Assembly (NCBI GenBank): GCA_001599935.1
Contig: BCIJ01000002.1
Span: forward strand, 223,811 to 287,810
Length of the DNA stretch: 64,000 nt
Source: Holtermannia corniformis
Taxonomy: Eukaryota; Basidiomycota; Tremellomycetes; Holtermanniales
Direction: 5' to 3'
The position numbers and the translations under genes are program-made. Position 1 is the stretch's first letter. Every line of letters begins with the position of its first letter. The notes beneath the pieces were generated by a model, which saw only the letters and a program-made list of their open reading frames with translations, was not told the DNA's origin and made no database searches. This document shows, piece after piece, positions 34,262 to 45,605 of this stretch.

Positions 34262-36982
34262 ATGATGACCCGAGCTCACGCGTTAGCAGCCGACCCGATG
34301 CTGCCTCGCGCCTGCAAAGCGAGCAGCAGCAGGCTACTACCCTTAATCTTACCCACGACCACGACTTCCTGCGCTACCGTCGCTATACCGCTAGCATCAT
34401 TTGCACACCTACGGACCCGTATCGGCAACCGCAGCCTTATCAAGGGCAAAGCGCCAGCCCGTGCGCGTCTCTACTCGTCAGCAGCTGCCGTCGCACACGA
34501 GCATGCAGCAGGATCTTGGCCGTCGCACGAGACGGTGCCAGCTCTCGAGGAGGAACTCGCGACGGTCACTGGGTTTCGTACACTGCTCGCGCTAAACGAG
34601 CCTGGCGACGCTCTAGCGCTCTTACCGACCTTGGCTACGGATCAGCTCGAGTCGCTGGCATACGAGGATATACATACCCTCCTATCAATATTGGCGGAGA
34701 TTGACCCCACACGCGCACGACTGTGGCCCAACGAAGTCCTCCGCACCTCGCTAGGCTGGCTGGGACGTCATGCTCTCTCCCGCTCAGCCCCCGTGCAATA
34801 TCGTGCGTCAAGACCGGCGTTGGTAGAGCGATACACACTCGCGCTGGCACGCTGTGGGCTGTACCCAACACTCCTTGCGTTTCTCAAGGGCGAGAAACGC
34901 GCTGGTCGAGCTCATACTACCTTGTCGCTCGTGGCCGAACTGGCGCGCGCAAAGGAATGGCGGCTCGTTCTCTCGCTGTCGTCGGGTGACCTCTCGGCCC
35001 GTCCAGCACCGGCGTTAGATCCGCAGCTCGCAACGCATAGGATGAATGCATTCCTGCATTTACAGCGATACGAGCTCGTCTTGAAAGAGTATGCTCTCCA
35101 CGCACAGCACGGCGTCGACCCGACCCTCCAAGCGCGCTTCCACCTCCTCCAGGCCCACCTCCTCCGCCGGGATCTCGTCTCCGCCAGAGCCGTGCTCGCA
35201 CAGACGGCGAATACCGATCTCAACACTCAGCAGCTCGCCATCCTCAACGGCTACCGCGCCCTCGGGTTCGACTTCAACATTGAAGCCCAAGTCCTACGCG
35301 ACATCAAGTCGCTCAAGCTCGTCCCCCCGACCGACTTTCTCAACGGGCTGCTCAGGCTTCGGATCGAAGCAGGAGATCGGATCGGCGCAATGGCCATCTT
35401 AACCAAGTTTGATCTTCGCTCAGAGGCGGGCTATATCCACCGACCGTCTGAAAGTGCGCGACCGGATCTGGGGACGTTGGGGTTGATCTTGGCATTGTGT
35501 CAGACACCGGAGGATCTACGGCTTGGGCACCGGTTCTGGATCGAGTTGGAACCGGTGGCGGGTCGCGGGGATGAGCATGGTCTGGTGGCGGCCTTGATCC
35601 GAGCGCTGGTGCGCACGGGCGACGTCGATGGGGCAGCTGGTCTACTGCAACCCGACTCGCAAGCGGGTATTTGGCGCATCCCGTCAGAGTTCCAACCGAC
35701 AGCACAGCATTTCAACCCTCTGCTACAAGCGCTTGCCCTGTCTCGCGGGATCGCCGGGATCCGCCAAGTGATGGCACTCATGAAAGCGCGCAGCGTCCAG
35801 CCAGACGACACGACGGTACTGTACCTAGCAGAGTACGCTCGCAAAGTGACGCGCGCGTCGACGGGTGACGTCGACAGCCTCGTATCAACGCTGCGCTCGG
35901 CTATACCGCTACTGCGCCCGACGGTCGAGCAGCTCGACCTCGTTGTGCACGACGCCGTCTCTGTCGCCGTCGACGACGTACAGCGTCCGACCGCAGCCTC
36001 ACGAGATCGAAGAGGTCGTTATGCCGAGATCCCCGAGTTCGGCCCCCTCACCTCCACGCCCGACGCCGCACTCGGCCTCGACGCTCTCACGGCGTTTCGC
36101 AGCGTTATGCGCATGACCCTTGCCTCGCTGCAGGATCGCCGCGTCAAAGCCACGGCCAAGACGTTTGCGTCGCGCCTGCGCTTCGACGCTAGCGTGCTCA
36201 AAGACCTCCCCGCCGCCAATCGCATTCTCGAACTCATGCTCGCCCGTGGCTTCCGACCCGAGGCGATGCACTTTGCTGCGCTCATGCAGGGCTATGCCGC
36301 AGTCGGCGCCATGCGCTTGGCAGAGGATACACTCAAGCTGGCGGAAGACGCCGGTATCAACCCGAACCGCGTCATGTTGACAATCTTGATCGTTGGCTAC
36401 GGCCGACAGCGGAGGCCGGAACGTGCGTTTGGAACGTATCGCAGACTCGTGGGCTTGGGTCTCAGCCCTGACGACGTCGTCGTGACGGCGCTGGTGCACG
36501 CGCTGCATCGCGCTGGCAGACCGGCGGCCGCGATCGAGGTTGCGCAAGCGCACCTGTCAAAGCTCGAGACTGTCGATCCAGCACTCGTCACCATGGCGGG
36601 ATACGCTGGGCTCACCACCGAGGCGCTCGAACTCGCCGAAAAGGCACAAGCTCCGTTCGATCGTCAACTAAGACGAATGGTCGTCAAGACGCGCAATCGC
36701 TTACGCAAGGCGCAAGAAGTGCAGGAATTGCCCGAAGCTGATCGCATGACCCTAGCCAAAGCCGAGGAACTGCTTGCCAGGGATACCAAGGCGAAAAAGG
36801 GCGGGATCAGGGGTGTCACGGCTATCAAGAAGAAGCTGGCGTCGCTGGTGCGCGAGGCGGTGACGCCGGGCAAGGTTGCTCGGGCAAGGCCGAGAGGCGG
36901 ACGAAAGGCAAAGGCGCAGCGTGCGGCGCGAGCTGGGGCTAAGGAGGCGCGGGAGCAGGGAGAAAACAGCATACCACAGTAG
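34262..36982 (+). CDS. Pentatricopeptide-repeat protein, predicted mitochondrial (intronless)
   Basis: An uninterrupted 906-codon ORF starts at ATG 34262 and ends at TAG 36980-36982. The N-terminus is rich in Arg, Ser and Ala with RARLYSSAAA, a typical presequence and cleavage region. PPR units are clear in the last third: GFRPEAMHFAALMQGYAAVGAM, DAGINPNRVMLTILIVGYGRQRRPERAFGTYRRL, GLGLSPDDVVVTALVHALHRAGRPAAAIEV (about 36240-36540). Weaker helical repeats fill the rest. The C-terminus is strongly basic (KKGGIRGVTAIKKKLASLV, then RPRGGRKAKAQRAA). By family, it should bind mitochondrial RNA, for mRNA maturation or translation. It is the second intronless helical-repeat gene here, and the two may be distant relatives. 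Confidence 0.85.
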   Translation: MMTRAHALAADPMLPRACKASSSRLLPLILPTTTTSCATVAIPLASFAHLRTRIGNRSLIKGKAPARARLYSSAAAVAHEHAAGSWPSHETVPALEEELATVTGFRTLLALNEPGDALALLPTLATDQLESLAYEDIHTLLSILAEIDPTRARLWPNEVLRTSLGWLGRHALSRSAPVQYRASRPALVERYTLALARCGLYPTLLAFLKGEKRAGRAHTTLSLVAELARAKEWRLVLSLSSGDLSARPAPALDPQLATHRMNAFLHLQRYELVLKEYALHAQHGVDPTLQARFHLLQAHLLRRDLVSARAVLAQTANTDLNTQQLAILNGYRALGFDFNIEAQVLRDIKSLKLVPPTDFLNGLLRLRIEAGDRIGAMAILTKFDLRSEAGYIHRPSESARPDLGTLGLILALCQTPEDLRLGHRFWIELEPVAGRGDEHGLVAALIRALVRTGDVDGAAGLLQPDSQAGIWRIPSEFQPTAQHFNPLLQALALSRGIAGIRQVMALMKARSVQPDDTTVLYLAEYARKVTRASTGDVDSLVSTLRSAIPLLRPTVEQLDLVVHDAVSVAVDDVQRPTAASRDRRGRYAEIPEFGPLTSTPDAALGLDALTAFRSVMRMTLASLQDRRVKATAKTFASRLRFDASVLKDLPAANRILELMLARGFRPEAMHFAALMQGYAAVGAMRLAEDTLKLAEDAGINPNRVMLTILIVGYGRQRRPERAFGTYRRLVGLGLSPDDVVVTALVHALHRAGRPAAAIEVAQAHLSKLETVDPALVTMAGYAGLTTEALELAEKAQAPFDRQLRRMVVKTRNRLRKAQEVQELPEADRMTLAKAEELLARDTKAKKGGIRGVTAIKKKLASLVREAVTPGKVARARPRGGRKAKAQRAARAGAKEAREQGENSIPQ

Positions 36983-37164
36983 CATCAAACGCATCAGCAT
37001 TGCATATGCATCATCGCATTCACAATCCTGGAGTACATGCAACATGGGTACACGAGCGGAGACCGCGGACCGGCAAGATCAAGAGTTTGAAGTGGTGGAT
37101 GACGGCCGCACAGTCCTCAGCTGGCCGTTCTGATCTGGCACCCATTGCACGTCCCTGACATGCG

Positions 37165-40100
37165 TTAGCGGGGTATCAGAGCGATGGACGACACTGACCT
37201 CAACTGATTCCGTGATAGTTTGCGCTTGTGCTTGGGTTTCTCGGGCTTTACCACAGGTGGCCGGGTGAGACTCACGCTTGGCGTCGGCACGACCGACTCT
37301 GACGTGGTTCGACGCAAAGACGTCGGCGCTCGAGCTCTGGCAACCTGCGTCTGCGCCGTGCCGTACCGCAAAACGGGAGAGATCTCTTTGGCCATCTCGC
37401 GCACGAGCACCGCTTCGTCTTGATGCGCAAGCCCTTCGACTGCCTCGGCAAGACCAAAGCGCTCGACCAGACCAGCTCGATCTGGATGGCTGTCGCAGAT
37501 CACGCGAGTGATACGAAGCAGGTTAAGCTTGACAACAGCCTTGGCTCTTTTTCCGAGCCACTCGACCAGACGCTTGAAGAAGGCTGGTTGGGAGATGGCC
37601 AGGGTGATGCCGGATGAAAGTCGAAGAATCTTGAGGAGCCTGATAGGGTTGGGTCAGCAGAATCCGTGATGGTGATCAAGCTGCGTACGGGTCAAGCACA
37701 CCCTCGAACGACACGCCGGTGGCCTTGACAAAGCTACCCATGAGACGAGCTGAAGCTTTACCCTCCAGTAGGACATCCTCCACCCGTGCAGTCTCGTCCT
37801 GTAGCCTAACAGACTCAGCTCGTGTGGATGACCGTGATGCAGCAAATGACGCACCATCCGAGGATTGCTTCAAGAGCACTGACACGCCAATACGGATCTT
37901 GCAGCAGATCGAGATACACTGCGATAGGGTGAGCCATATCCAGATACCCAAAACACGACTGACGGTAGAGACCGTTGTGTTGCCAGAGCATACGGCGCGA
38001 CACTTTGCCCGCGTTTGCAAGATCGCAAAGGATGGGCAGCGCAAACTGCTTGAGAGGCGAGCTCGTCTCAATGACCCGTCTCAACAAAGGCACAATGCCC
38101 GCCGCAGCGGCCTCCTCTTGACGCGCTCGACTCAAGCGGCACATGCTAAAGATTGTTTGGAAGATATGCGAGCAAATGTCCTGATCGATATCAGCTCGTC
38201 GCCCGGCCGGTCAGAGAACCAACATTGCTGTACGGCCCCTTTGTGTTTTCGCCGAGTAGTCGGACAAGAACCTCCATTGCGTTGGAGTTTTGCAAGACGT
38301 CGATAAGCTCGGGGCTAGTAGACAGGTGCTTGATCGCCTTCATGGCGGTGACCAGCAGCTGCGGCTCAAGAAGGTCGCACGCCTTGAGCAGTCCTGCGAT
38401 GATAAGTGACGAAGCTGACGTCGAGACTGCAACCCACGCATGACAATGCTCCGTGATCCAAACGCGTCTCGCACGCGCTTGTCCGCCTGTGCCGTTTGGC
38501 AGAAGAGCAGTATGGTGTGTACGATCCTGCTCTGCGATGGCCCAACCTCGGCCTCCCGATCTTTGAGGATGGTAAGCAGTGCCGTAGACAGCGGGTCGGA
38601 TACGCCTTCGCGAACAAACATCCGACAAAAGTCGTTTCTTGGCGTCGGCGACTGGGTATATGAGCCGGTGCTAGCGTAACATGATCCACTCACCTGCAGT
38701 TCAAATACACTGCCAATGCCCTCGAGTGCCGAAAGCACGAGATCCTTGTTCATCGAATAGTCCTCGTCGAGTAGCTCCACGAGGACCTTTAGGCCTCGAC
38801 AGCTGATGAACATTTGCAGTGTCAAGGCTGAGGAGGTCAAGTACCGCACAAAAATGGACGCCTCAAGGCGTGTCTCGAGCGAGTGTCGCTTGGATGTGTA
38901 CGACTGATAGTGTCAGATACCTACAATCACGGCGTTCGACTCACCATGACAACCGGGATACCGCCTATGAGGCAGAAAGCCTCCAGCATGCCCAAGTCAG
39001 TCGAGATCACCTGATAGTCAGCGTCGAGGGTATTGACCACTGTACGCACAAGGTTGACAATCTTGAGCAGTCGGAGCACAACATCTCGACTAAGCTTTGA
39101 CTCGAGCACCTCGAGTATACTGGGCGGGTTAGCTCGACGACACAGTCGAGCCCGCAACTGACGCAAGCATCCCATGGCTCGAGACAAAGTGTTCCTCCAG
39201 CTCCATCTCAGTCTGACCCTCTAGCAGCGCAAGCTGAGCACGTCAGCGACACGGTCGATACCTCCCGAATCACTCACGAGCTCGTCGCTGGTCTCGCGTA
39301 GGGCAAAGCTCGGTGCATTAGGCTGCAGCTGTTCCACCAAGCGCGTGACTGACGCGCACAGCGTAGCCTTCTTGTCACGTAGCAAGTTGGCCTCTAGGTC
39401 CGCTTCGTCAAAGTTGTCGTCAATCTCGGCAAAAGGATCTTCCTCGTCGCCATCATCGTCCCCGAGCCAAGATTTGTTCGATCTTCGCGTATTGAGCTGG
39501 AGCGTCTGGGTCGACGACGTGTGCGAGGCTTTCGCCGTCAGTTTCAACGTCACCTGCCACCACAAGCTTACAAGCATCCCCATTCGTCGATCGCAACGAC
39601 TCGAAAATGTCTTCGTAATCCTCATCATCAGCCTCGGAGTACTTTTGCAGCTCTTTCCGTGCCTCGAGCAGTTTCTCCGGTGTACCACGCATCGAGTTCT
39701 CTCTCGAAACCGAGGGTGACAGCCCGCCGGGTTTCGGACTGACGTTGCGGAACGTCGAGTTGCCTGGTGAACTCGATTCGCCAGGACCCGAGTCGTGCCG
39801 CGGTCGAGTCGGTGTCTGCGTTGACGGTGGCGGGAAGCCGAGGCGCTTGATGTCGTCTGGGTGGTACAGTCCGCGCCGGCTTCCCGTCTTGAGCTGGCTA
39901 GGTCAGGTTCCGCTTGCTCGACTGTGACAAAACACACCTTGAGACTTGCGACCTTTGCAGCCAGCCCACCCTCATCTTCACCGAGCAGATCAGAGTAATC
40001 GTCATCGTCAGGAGACGATCGCTGCTTGCCCGATGTTTTGGCACTAGGTGTCCTCGCAGACTGGCTCTGCGGCACGTTGAGCGCCCGAGACGGCATCAAT

Positions 40101-41955
40101 GTGCGCGTATTGTCCACTTCGTCTGCGAATCCGTCAATCCAACTCGGCGTGCAAGACGCCACACTCACCCGCTGCGGGAACCGATGCCGACCCCGAAGGC
40201 GCGCCATTGCTGTTACTGCTGCTACCCAGCTTTGTCAAACTGATGCCCTCTGCGAAATCGTCGTCCCAGTTCTCCTCGCCCAATGGCTTTTCCTTTGCTC
40301 GGTTCAGGACGTCTGTCACATGGCGCGTCTTCTCGACAACGCCCTGACTATGCGCATGCCCCGGTGAAGAGGGTTGTTGGAGATGTTGGAGCGCTTCGTT
40401 CGACAAGTGAGTCGGCACATTGAGCGCGTCAATCCCCACTTCTGACCGGCGCCTATCGGACGTCTTGCGCGCTGTTGGCCTTGCTGCGTGTCCGACTGTC
40501 GGCCTTCGGATGGTGCGGTTGGCTTTTGGCGATGCTGTGCAGATCAGCTGTGCGACTTGACACGACAGTGTGCGCACCGTTCAGCGCCTCGTTCCATTCT
40601 TGCACCCGTTGCACAGCCTCGTCGTAGACTGTCAGCGGCCGTTCGCTCTTCGGCTTGCCGTTTGCATTCTGGGCCGGTGCTTCCAGCTGCTTGCGCGCCG
40701 ACGCCATCCAAGGGTGCCGTAGCAGCTTTTTCGCCGAGATCCGAAGGTTGCAATCCTTTTGGAAGCAGTGATAGAGAAAGTCTTTGACGATCTGTAGATG
40801 TCAGCGACGGCTGGGCTGGCATGGTCGATACCGACAGGTGAAGCCCCTTCTGGGATGGGTGGGTTATCGTCTTGAACGATCCTGAAGAGAGCTTGCATTG
40901 GTGCAAGATCGTGATAGGGCTGCTTTCCCTCGAGCAGCTCTATCACGACGCAGCCTACGCTCCTGTTGCACCATCAGTTGCACCGTAGCGCCGAGCCACA
41001 AGTCCGCACCAAATATCCGACGCCGTCGTCGCCCCGCTCTGCTCAATCACTTCTGGCGCCACTATCCTCCCATCAGCCGTTTGTCCCGTCCTCCTTCCCA
41101 CTATACGCACTCCAATACGGACTACCCACAACCTCCATATCCCCACCCTGGGAACTGACGCCGAAATCCGCGAGTTTGACACTGCCGTCCTTGTTGGTAA
41201 GGATGTTTGCGCCCTTGATGTCACGGTGGATGACACCCTGGGAATGAAGGTAGACTAGGCCCTGGAGCACTTGGGAGATGTAGACGGCAACGAGGTTTTC
41301 GGGGAACTTGCCAAACCGTTTGCAGATGGACTGGAGCGAGCCGTTCTCGCAGTATCTGGGGTGGGTTAGGGCTAGCCCAGCGGGAAGAGGGGGCGTACTC
41401 GAGGACAATGAAGAGGAATTGCGAGTCGCGGGCAAAGCCTGGGTTGTGAGCGAGATCACGATGGGTCAGACATGGCAAGACGTACCCTTGTATTTGACAA
41501 TATTGGCGTGCTGGCCGGGTCGTGTCACCTACGGCGTTTGGGATCTCACTCTTAGCTCACATTCAGGTTCTTGAGCAGCTCAATCTCGCTCTAGTCGATG
41601 ATCAACACGCGTGCTTGGGCGTGCGGTATCAACACACCATGATACTACTCAGTTCCGACTTTGGGATATCGCTCAGTTGAATCTTCTTGATCGCGACCGT
41701 CTCGCCCGTCGTCCAATTCAGTGCACCTGAGTGCATGTCAGGCTTTGGTCGGGATGATAAGGTGAGAGACGCACGGAAGACCTGGCCTGAAGCACCTTTG
41801 CCCAGCAGGTCGCCGAGTTGCTGTAGACTCGGGATGAGCTCATGACCGACTGGGGTGCACAATGGGGACAGACGTAGTTTGACAATGCGGCGGCCATCCT
41901 GCCCGAGCTCGCGATTCGCACCCGTCGTTGATCTCACGACCGGCCTGTACGTCTA
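37165..41955 (-). CDS. STE/MEKK-like septation kinase (Cdc7/SepH type) with ARM-like C-terminus
   Basis: Orthologue candidate of Schizosaccharomyces cdc7 / Aspergillus sepH, the kinase of the septation initiation network. The kinase domain reads [96 protein letters not shown], then [43 protein letters not shown] and [21 protein letters not shown]. All catalytic motifs are intact. The activation part is cut into small exons (30 nt at 41561-41590, 25 nt at 41486-41510). A disordered acidic middle follows (about 40500-39400), then helical armadillo-like repeats ([40 protein letters not shown]) and a basic tail ending at TAG 37167-37165. The first exon is not resolved, so the 5' limit is approximate. 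Confidence 0.9.
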
Positions 41956-43082
41956 TAAACCTCCGAGGATAGGCTCAGAGCGAGTGATCATCTGTCTGAT
42001 CGCTTGGTGGCTTTCTGGAAGGGGGCCGGGTGGACACTGCACGCTCGTGAAAGTCGGAGCTCCTGAGTGTTTCAGGTTGGCGAGTGATGTGCGGATCACC
42101 GTCGGCGTCGATCAAGCTCGCGTAGCCTTGTGATGGATCTGACTGGATCCAGGGTAGTTGTGACCTGCGTGACTCCCACCGGCAACGTTGTCTGCTTCAA
42201 CTTGAAAGTCGCAGTGGATAGTGGAGATCAGGAACGCGAGGACGGCATCAGCTCAACCCACGGATCACCACCGCACCGGGATGCACCTGCTATCTTATGA
42301 GTACGAGATACTGACAAGCGGCTGGCTTCTGTCGCGTATAGCTGACAGGTGACGAGACGCGCGCCTGCTGGTTCGACGCGAGACTCGGCACTGTCGTCCT
42401 GTGGTGATGGACTCGCGACCGCAAGCCAAAGTCTGATGGACTAGCCGCTGCGCTTTATTGCCTTTGCTGCTGTGCAACAATGCCGTCACGTTGCAGAGTG
42501 TGTCTTTCTTTACATGTGTCAGAGCCACACTATAGAGACTTCATCATGATATCCATTCATCGGAGCCATAGCATGAGCTGCAGCGTCTCATTTCGGACAA
42601 TACGAGGCCAGTAAGCGCAAGCATCAGTTTAACGGCAGACACAGTTTCAGCCGTACTTCAGTTGACATGTCGCTATTGTACACCTCGCACAGGCAAGAGA
42701 CGGCGTGAGATGTGCTCGAGCGACCAGTGTGGCACAGGTTGACTCCGGTCAGCGGCGTTGCAATCGCGTTATATCGTGCTACCAGCATCAACGCTCTTTG
42801 ACCTGACTCTGCTTCGTTGGATGCCCTCCTACACAGCTGTCCATAACCCAGTCCTACCGTGCGAGTTGTCGAGCCCGCGAGCCCAGTCCAAGTGAATGTT
42901 CCAATTCCGCTATTTGCGCGCCACGTTATCCCGATCCAATCACGACCTCTCAATAGCACTCTTGGCTGCCAGCTCTCCATCTTGACCTCGATCCCGGTCC
43001 AAGCGCTCATTCGATCACTGTAGGCAAGCAGGCGCTGTATCCAACATCAGCACAGACTCGCCTCCAACACATGCGCGCCACA
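41956..43082. other. Divergent intergenic region with a doubtful 128-codon ORF
   Basis: Lies between the septation kinase and the complex I gene and must hold both promoters and the unresolved first exon of the kinase. An ATG-started minus-strand ORF at 43010-42624 (beginning [14 protein letters not shown]) has no recognisable domain and could be chance in GC-rich DNA. Confidence 0.35.
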
Positions 43083-44978
43083 ATGATCCGATCACGACTG
43101 GCAGCGACGGCGCGGACAGTCGTAGCGACACCATCGAGGTCACTGGCGACGGTCGCGGACCCTCCCGTACGGAGATGTGTGTAGCCCATGATCACTGGTA
43201 GCTTGAAACACACTGACGACATGTGCGATCTGCAGACGGCGGGCTCAAAGACCAAGATCGGATCTTTACAAACCTGTTCTGCAAGCATGACCGTGCGTCC
43301 CATGCCCTCTTCTCGTCCAGCGCAGCGCGATGCTAACACACACACAGACGGGATCAAGGGCGCCAAATCGCGTGGAGACTGGCACAAGACGAAAGAGATC
43401 CTGCTCAAGGGCGATTCCTGGATCATCCAGACGATCAAAGACTCGGGTTTGCGTGGCCGCGGTGGCGCAGGCTTTCCCTCGGGCCTCAAGTGGAGCTTTA
43501 TGAACAAGCCGGGATGGGAGAAGGATACCCGACCACGATACCTCGTCGTGAATGCCGACGAGGGCGAGCCGGGCACGTGCAAGGACCGTGAGATTATGCG
43601 CGGTGACCCGCACAAGCTTGTTGAGGGCTGCTTGGTCGCTGGGCGTGCAATGAACGCTACCGCTGGTCAGTGCCGACTGGGTGACCTGGACGACACGCGA
43701 TTGACACCACGCAGCGTACATCTACATCCGCGGCGAGTTCTACCAGGAAGCCTCGCATGTTCAACAAGCCATCGACGAGGCCTACCGCGACGGCCTGATC
43801 GGCAAGAACGCCTGCAACTCTGGCTACGATTTCGACGTGTACCTGCACCGCGGTGCTGGCGCCTACATCTGCGGCGAGGAGACGGCCCTGATCGAGTCGA
43901 TCGAGGGCAAGCAGGGCAAGCCCAGACTCAAGCCGCCTTTCCCCGCCGACGTCGGCCTCTTCGGCTGCCCATCGACCGTAGCCAACGTCGAGACGGTCGC
44001 CGTCGCACCGACCATTGCCCGTCGCGGCGGCGCCTGGTTTGCAGGCTTTGGCCGCGAGCGCAACCAGGGCACAAAGGTGTTCTGTGTCTCGGGCCACGTC
44101 AACAACCCGTGTGTCGTCGAGGAGGAGATGTCGATCCCGCTCCAGGAGTTGATCGAGAAGCACTGTGGTGGCGTCCGAGGCGGATGGGACAAGCTCAAGG
44201 GTATCATTCCGGGCGGGTGCTCGGTCCCGGTCATCCCGCGCAAGACTTGCGAGGAGGTCTTGTGAGTCGTTGTTTGACAGTCAGCAGCGGTCTAGGCGCC
44301 TCAACTCGTTCGAGCGGGGTCGAGCTTCATGTTGCTGACATCTATCGAACACTGCTGACGATCCCAGGATGGACTACGACTCGCTCAAGGACGCACAGAC
44401 GTCGCTCGGCACCGGCGCCGTCATCGTCATGGACGAAACGACCGACATGATCTCGGCCATTGCCCGGTTCGCAAAGGTCAGTCCCAGTCCGACCCTCAGT
44501 CTCCACCCGCATAAACTCATCGCACCCAGTTCTACAAGCACGAGTCGTGCGGTCAGTGCACCCCGTGCCGCGAGGGCACGACGTGGATGATGAACATGAT
44601 GGACCGCATGGTCGAGGGCCGCGCTCAAGAGCGCGAGATTGACATGCTGCTCGAGTTGACGAAACAAGTCGAGGGTCACACGATTTGTGCTCTGGGCGGT
44701 ACGTCGCGATCGTGGCTAGCCGGGTAGAGGCTGACATGTCAGATGCCGCCGCTTGGCCGATCCAAGGTCTCATGCGCCACTTCCGTACGTTGACTCGCAC
44801 GCCAACCGCGCAAGACTAACGTTTCACAGGTCCCGAAGTCGAGGCTCGCCTCGCTGCTTTCCACGCTGCAAACGGCCAAGTCTTGTTCGGCGGCCAGCTC
44901 CTGAGCGACGTCGACTCGCGCTACGCCATCCCCGATAACCTAGGTGGGGACGCAAAGCGCTCCATTGCTTCGCCATGA
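43083..44978 (+). CDS. NADH:ubiquinone oxidoreductase 51-kDa flavoprotein subunit (NDUFV1)
   Basis: Complex I subunit carrying FMN and the first 4Fe-4S cluster; it oxidises NADH in the mitochondrial matrix. The ATG at 43083 gives the presequence [24 protein letters not shown]. Splicing leads to [15 protein letters not shown], then [19 protein letters not shown] and the NADH/FMN-binding motifs [69 protein letters not shown]. The cluster ligands are [12 protein letters not shown] and, after further introns, HTICALGDAAAWP. The stop TGA is at 44976-44978. All expected motifs are present at normal length (about 490 residues), so complex I is expected to be functional in this organism. Confidence 0.96.
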
Positions 44979-45033
44979 TAGAGTCATGTATGATCTGCTT
45001 TGTCGGCTCTGTACAGTACAAGGAACGAGCGAG

Positions 45034-45387
45034 CTAGCGCCCGACATTGGCCTTGTTCTCGTCTCGCGCTCGTTCGGCCGCCTCGACCGTCAGCCGCTGT
45101 CGGATCTCGAGCGTTCGACGTTTGTTAAAGTAGTCGATCTATCATCGGTCGGGAAAGACGTCTTGTCAGCTCCATCCGTTGCCTCCATCGCACTCTATAC
45201 ATACCCAACTCCGCGCACAGGCACCCTCATACCCCTCCCTCTCCTTCTTACAGCTCCGTTCAGACCCCGGCGGTCCCCCAGACTGCTGTACGCCAATCTT
45301 GTCCAGGCAGCTAAAGTACTGATCTCGTTGATCCCAGCAGTGGGCTCGTTCGGATCGGTTCGGCGCGGGTGCGGGTGTGGAGCTCAT
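45034..45387 (-). CDS. COA6: Cytochrome c oxidase assembly factor COA6
   Basis: Small intermembrane-space protein that helps deliver copper to cytochrome c oxidase subunit 2. ATG 45387 (MSSTPAPAPNRSERAHC) leads to the twin cysteine motifs, a CX9C (C-WDQRDQYFS-C) and a CX10C (C-KKEREGYEGA-C), the spacing typical of COA6. An intron with donor GTATGT (near 45205) joins RSW to IDYFNKRRTLEIRQRL, giving the family's SW-[IV]-x-YFNKRR. The stop is TAG at 45036-45034. About 95 residues, normal for the family. It is convergent with NDUFV1 (55 bp between stops) and divergent from the Nop6-like gene. Confidence 0.93.
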
Positions 45388-45500
45388 ACTGTACTGATTT
45401 GGTCAATAGGCGGCCTCCAATCGCGCGGAGACTGGGATACCTACGATCCAACACAGTCAGGTCGTTGCGCCGCTGTCGATTGAGCGAGGAGCAAGCCAGC

Positions 45501-45527
45501 GATCCCGTTTGAAACGGGATCACGTGA
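45501..45527. promoter_or_regulatory. 10-bp inverted repeat overlapping a TCACGTGA box in a divergent promoter
   Basis: Arms GATCCCGTTT (45501-45510) and AAACGGGATC (45512-45521) form a perfect inverted repeat around a single G. The right arm runs straight into TCACGTGA (45520-45527). It sits between the COA6 start (45387) and the Nop6-like start (45606), 79 bp from the latter. The near-palindromic form suggests a dimeric transcription factor site; a hairpin with one loop base is sterically unlikely. Confidence 0.55.
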
Positions 45528-45605
45528 CATTGAGATTTCCGTCAACCTAGACATACCTAAGCCAACCTCGCTTGGTCTATCGCTATACATTACTCTCAAG
45601 CGACA

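Noticed and set aside
42624..43010. ATG-started 128-codon minus-strand ORF as a gene
   Set aside because: No domain, no neighbouring exon signal and no conserved motif; it lies where the promoters of two divergent genes must be.
44281..44370. Frame break inside the complex I gene as a pseudogene sign
   Set aside because: The break is explained by a normal intron (donor GTGAGT, acceptor CCCAG) and all cluster ligands continue in phase.
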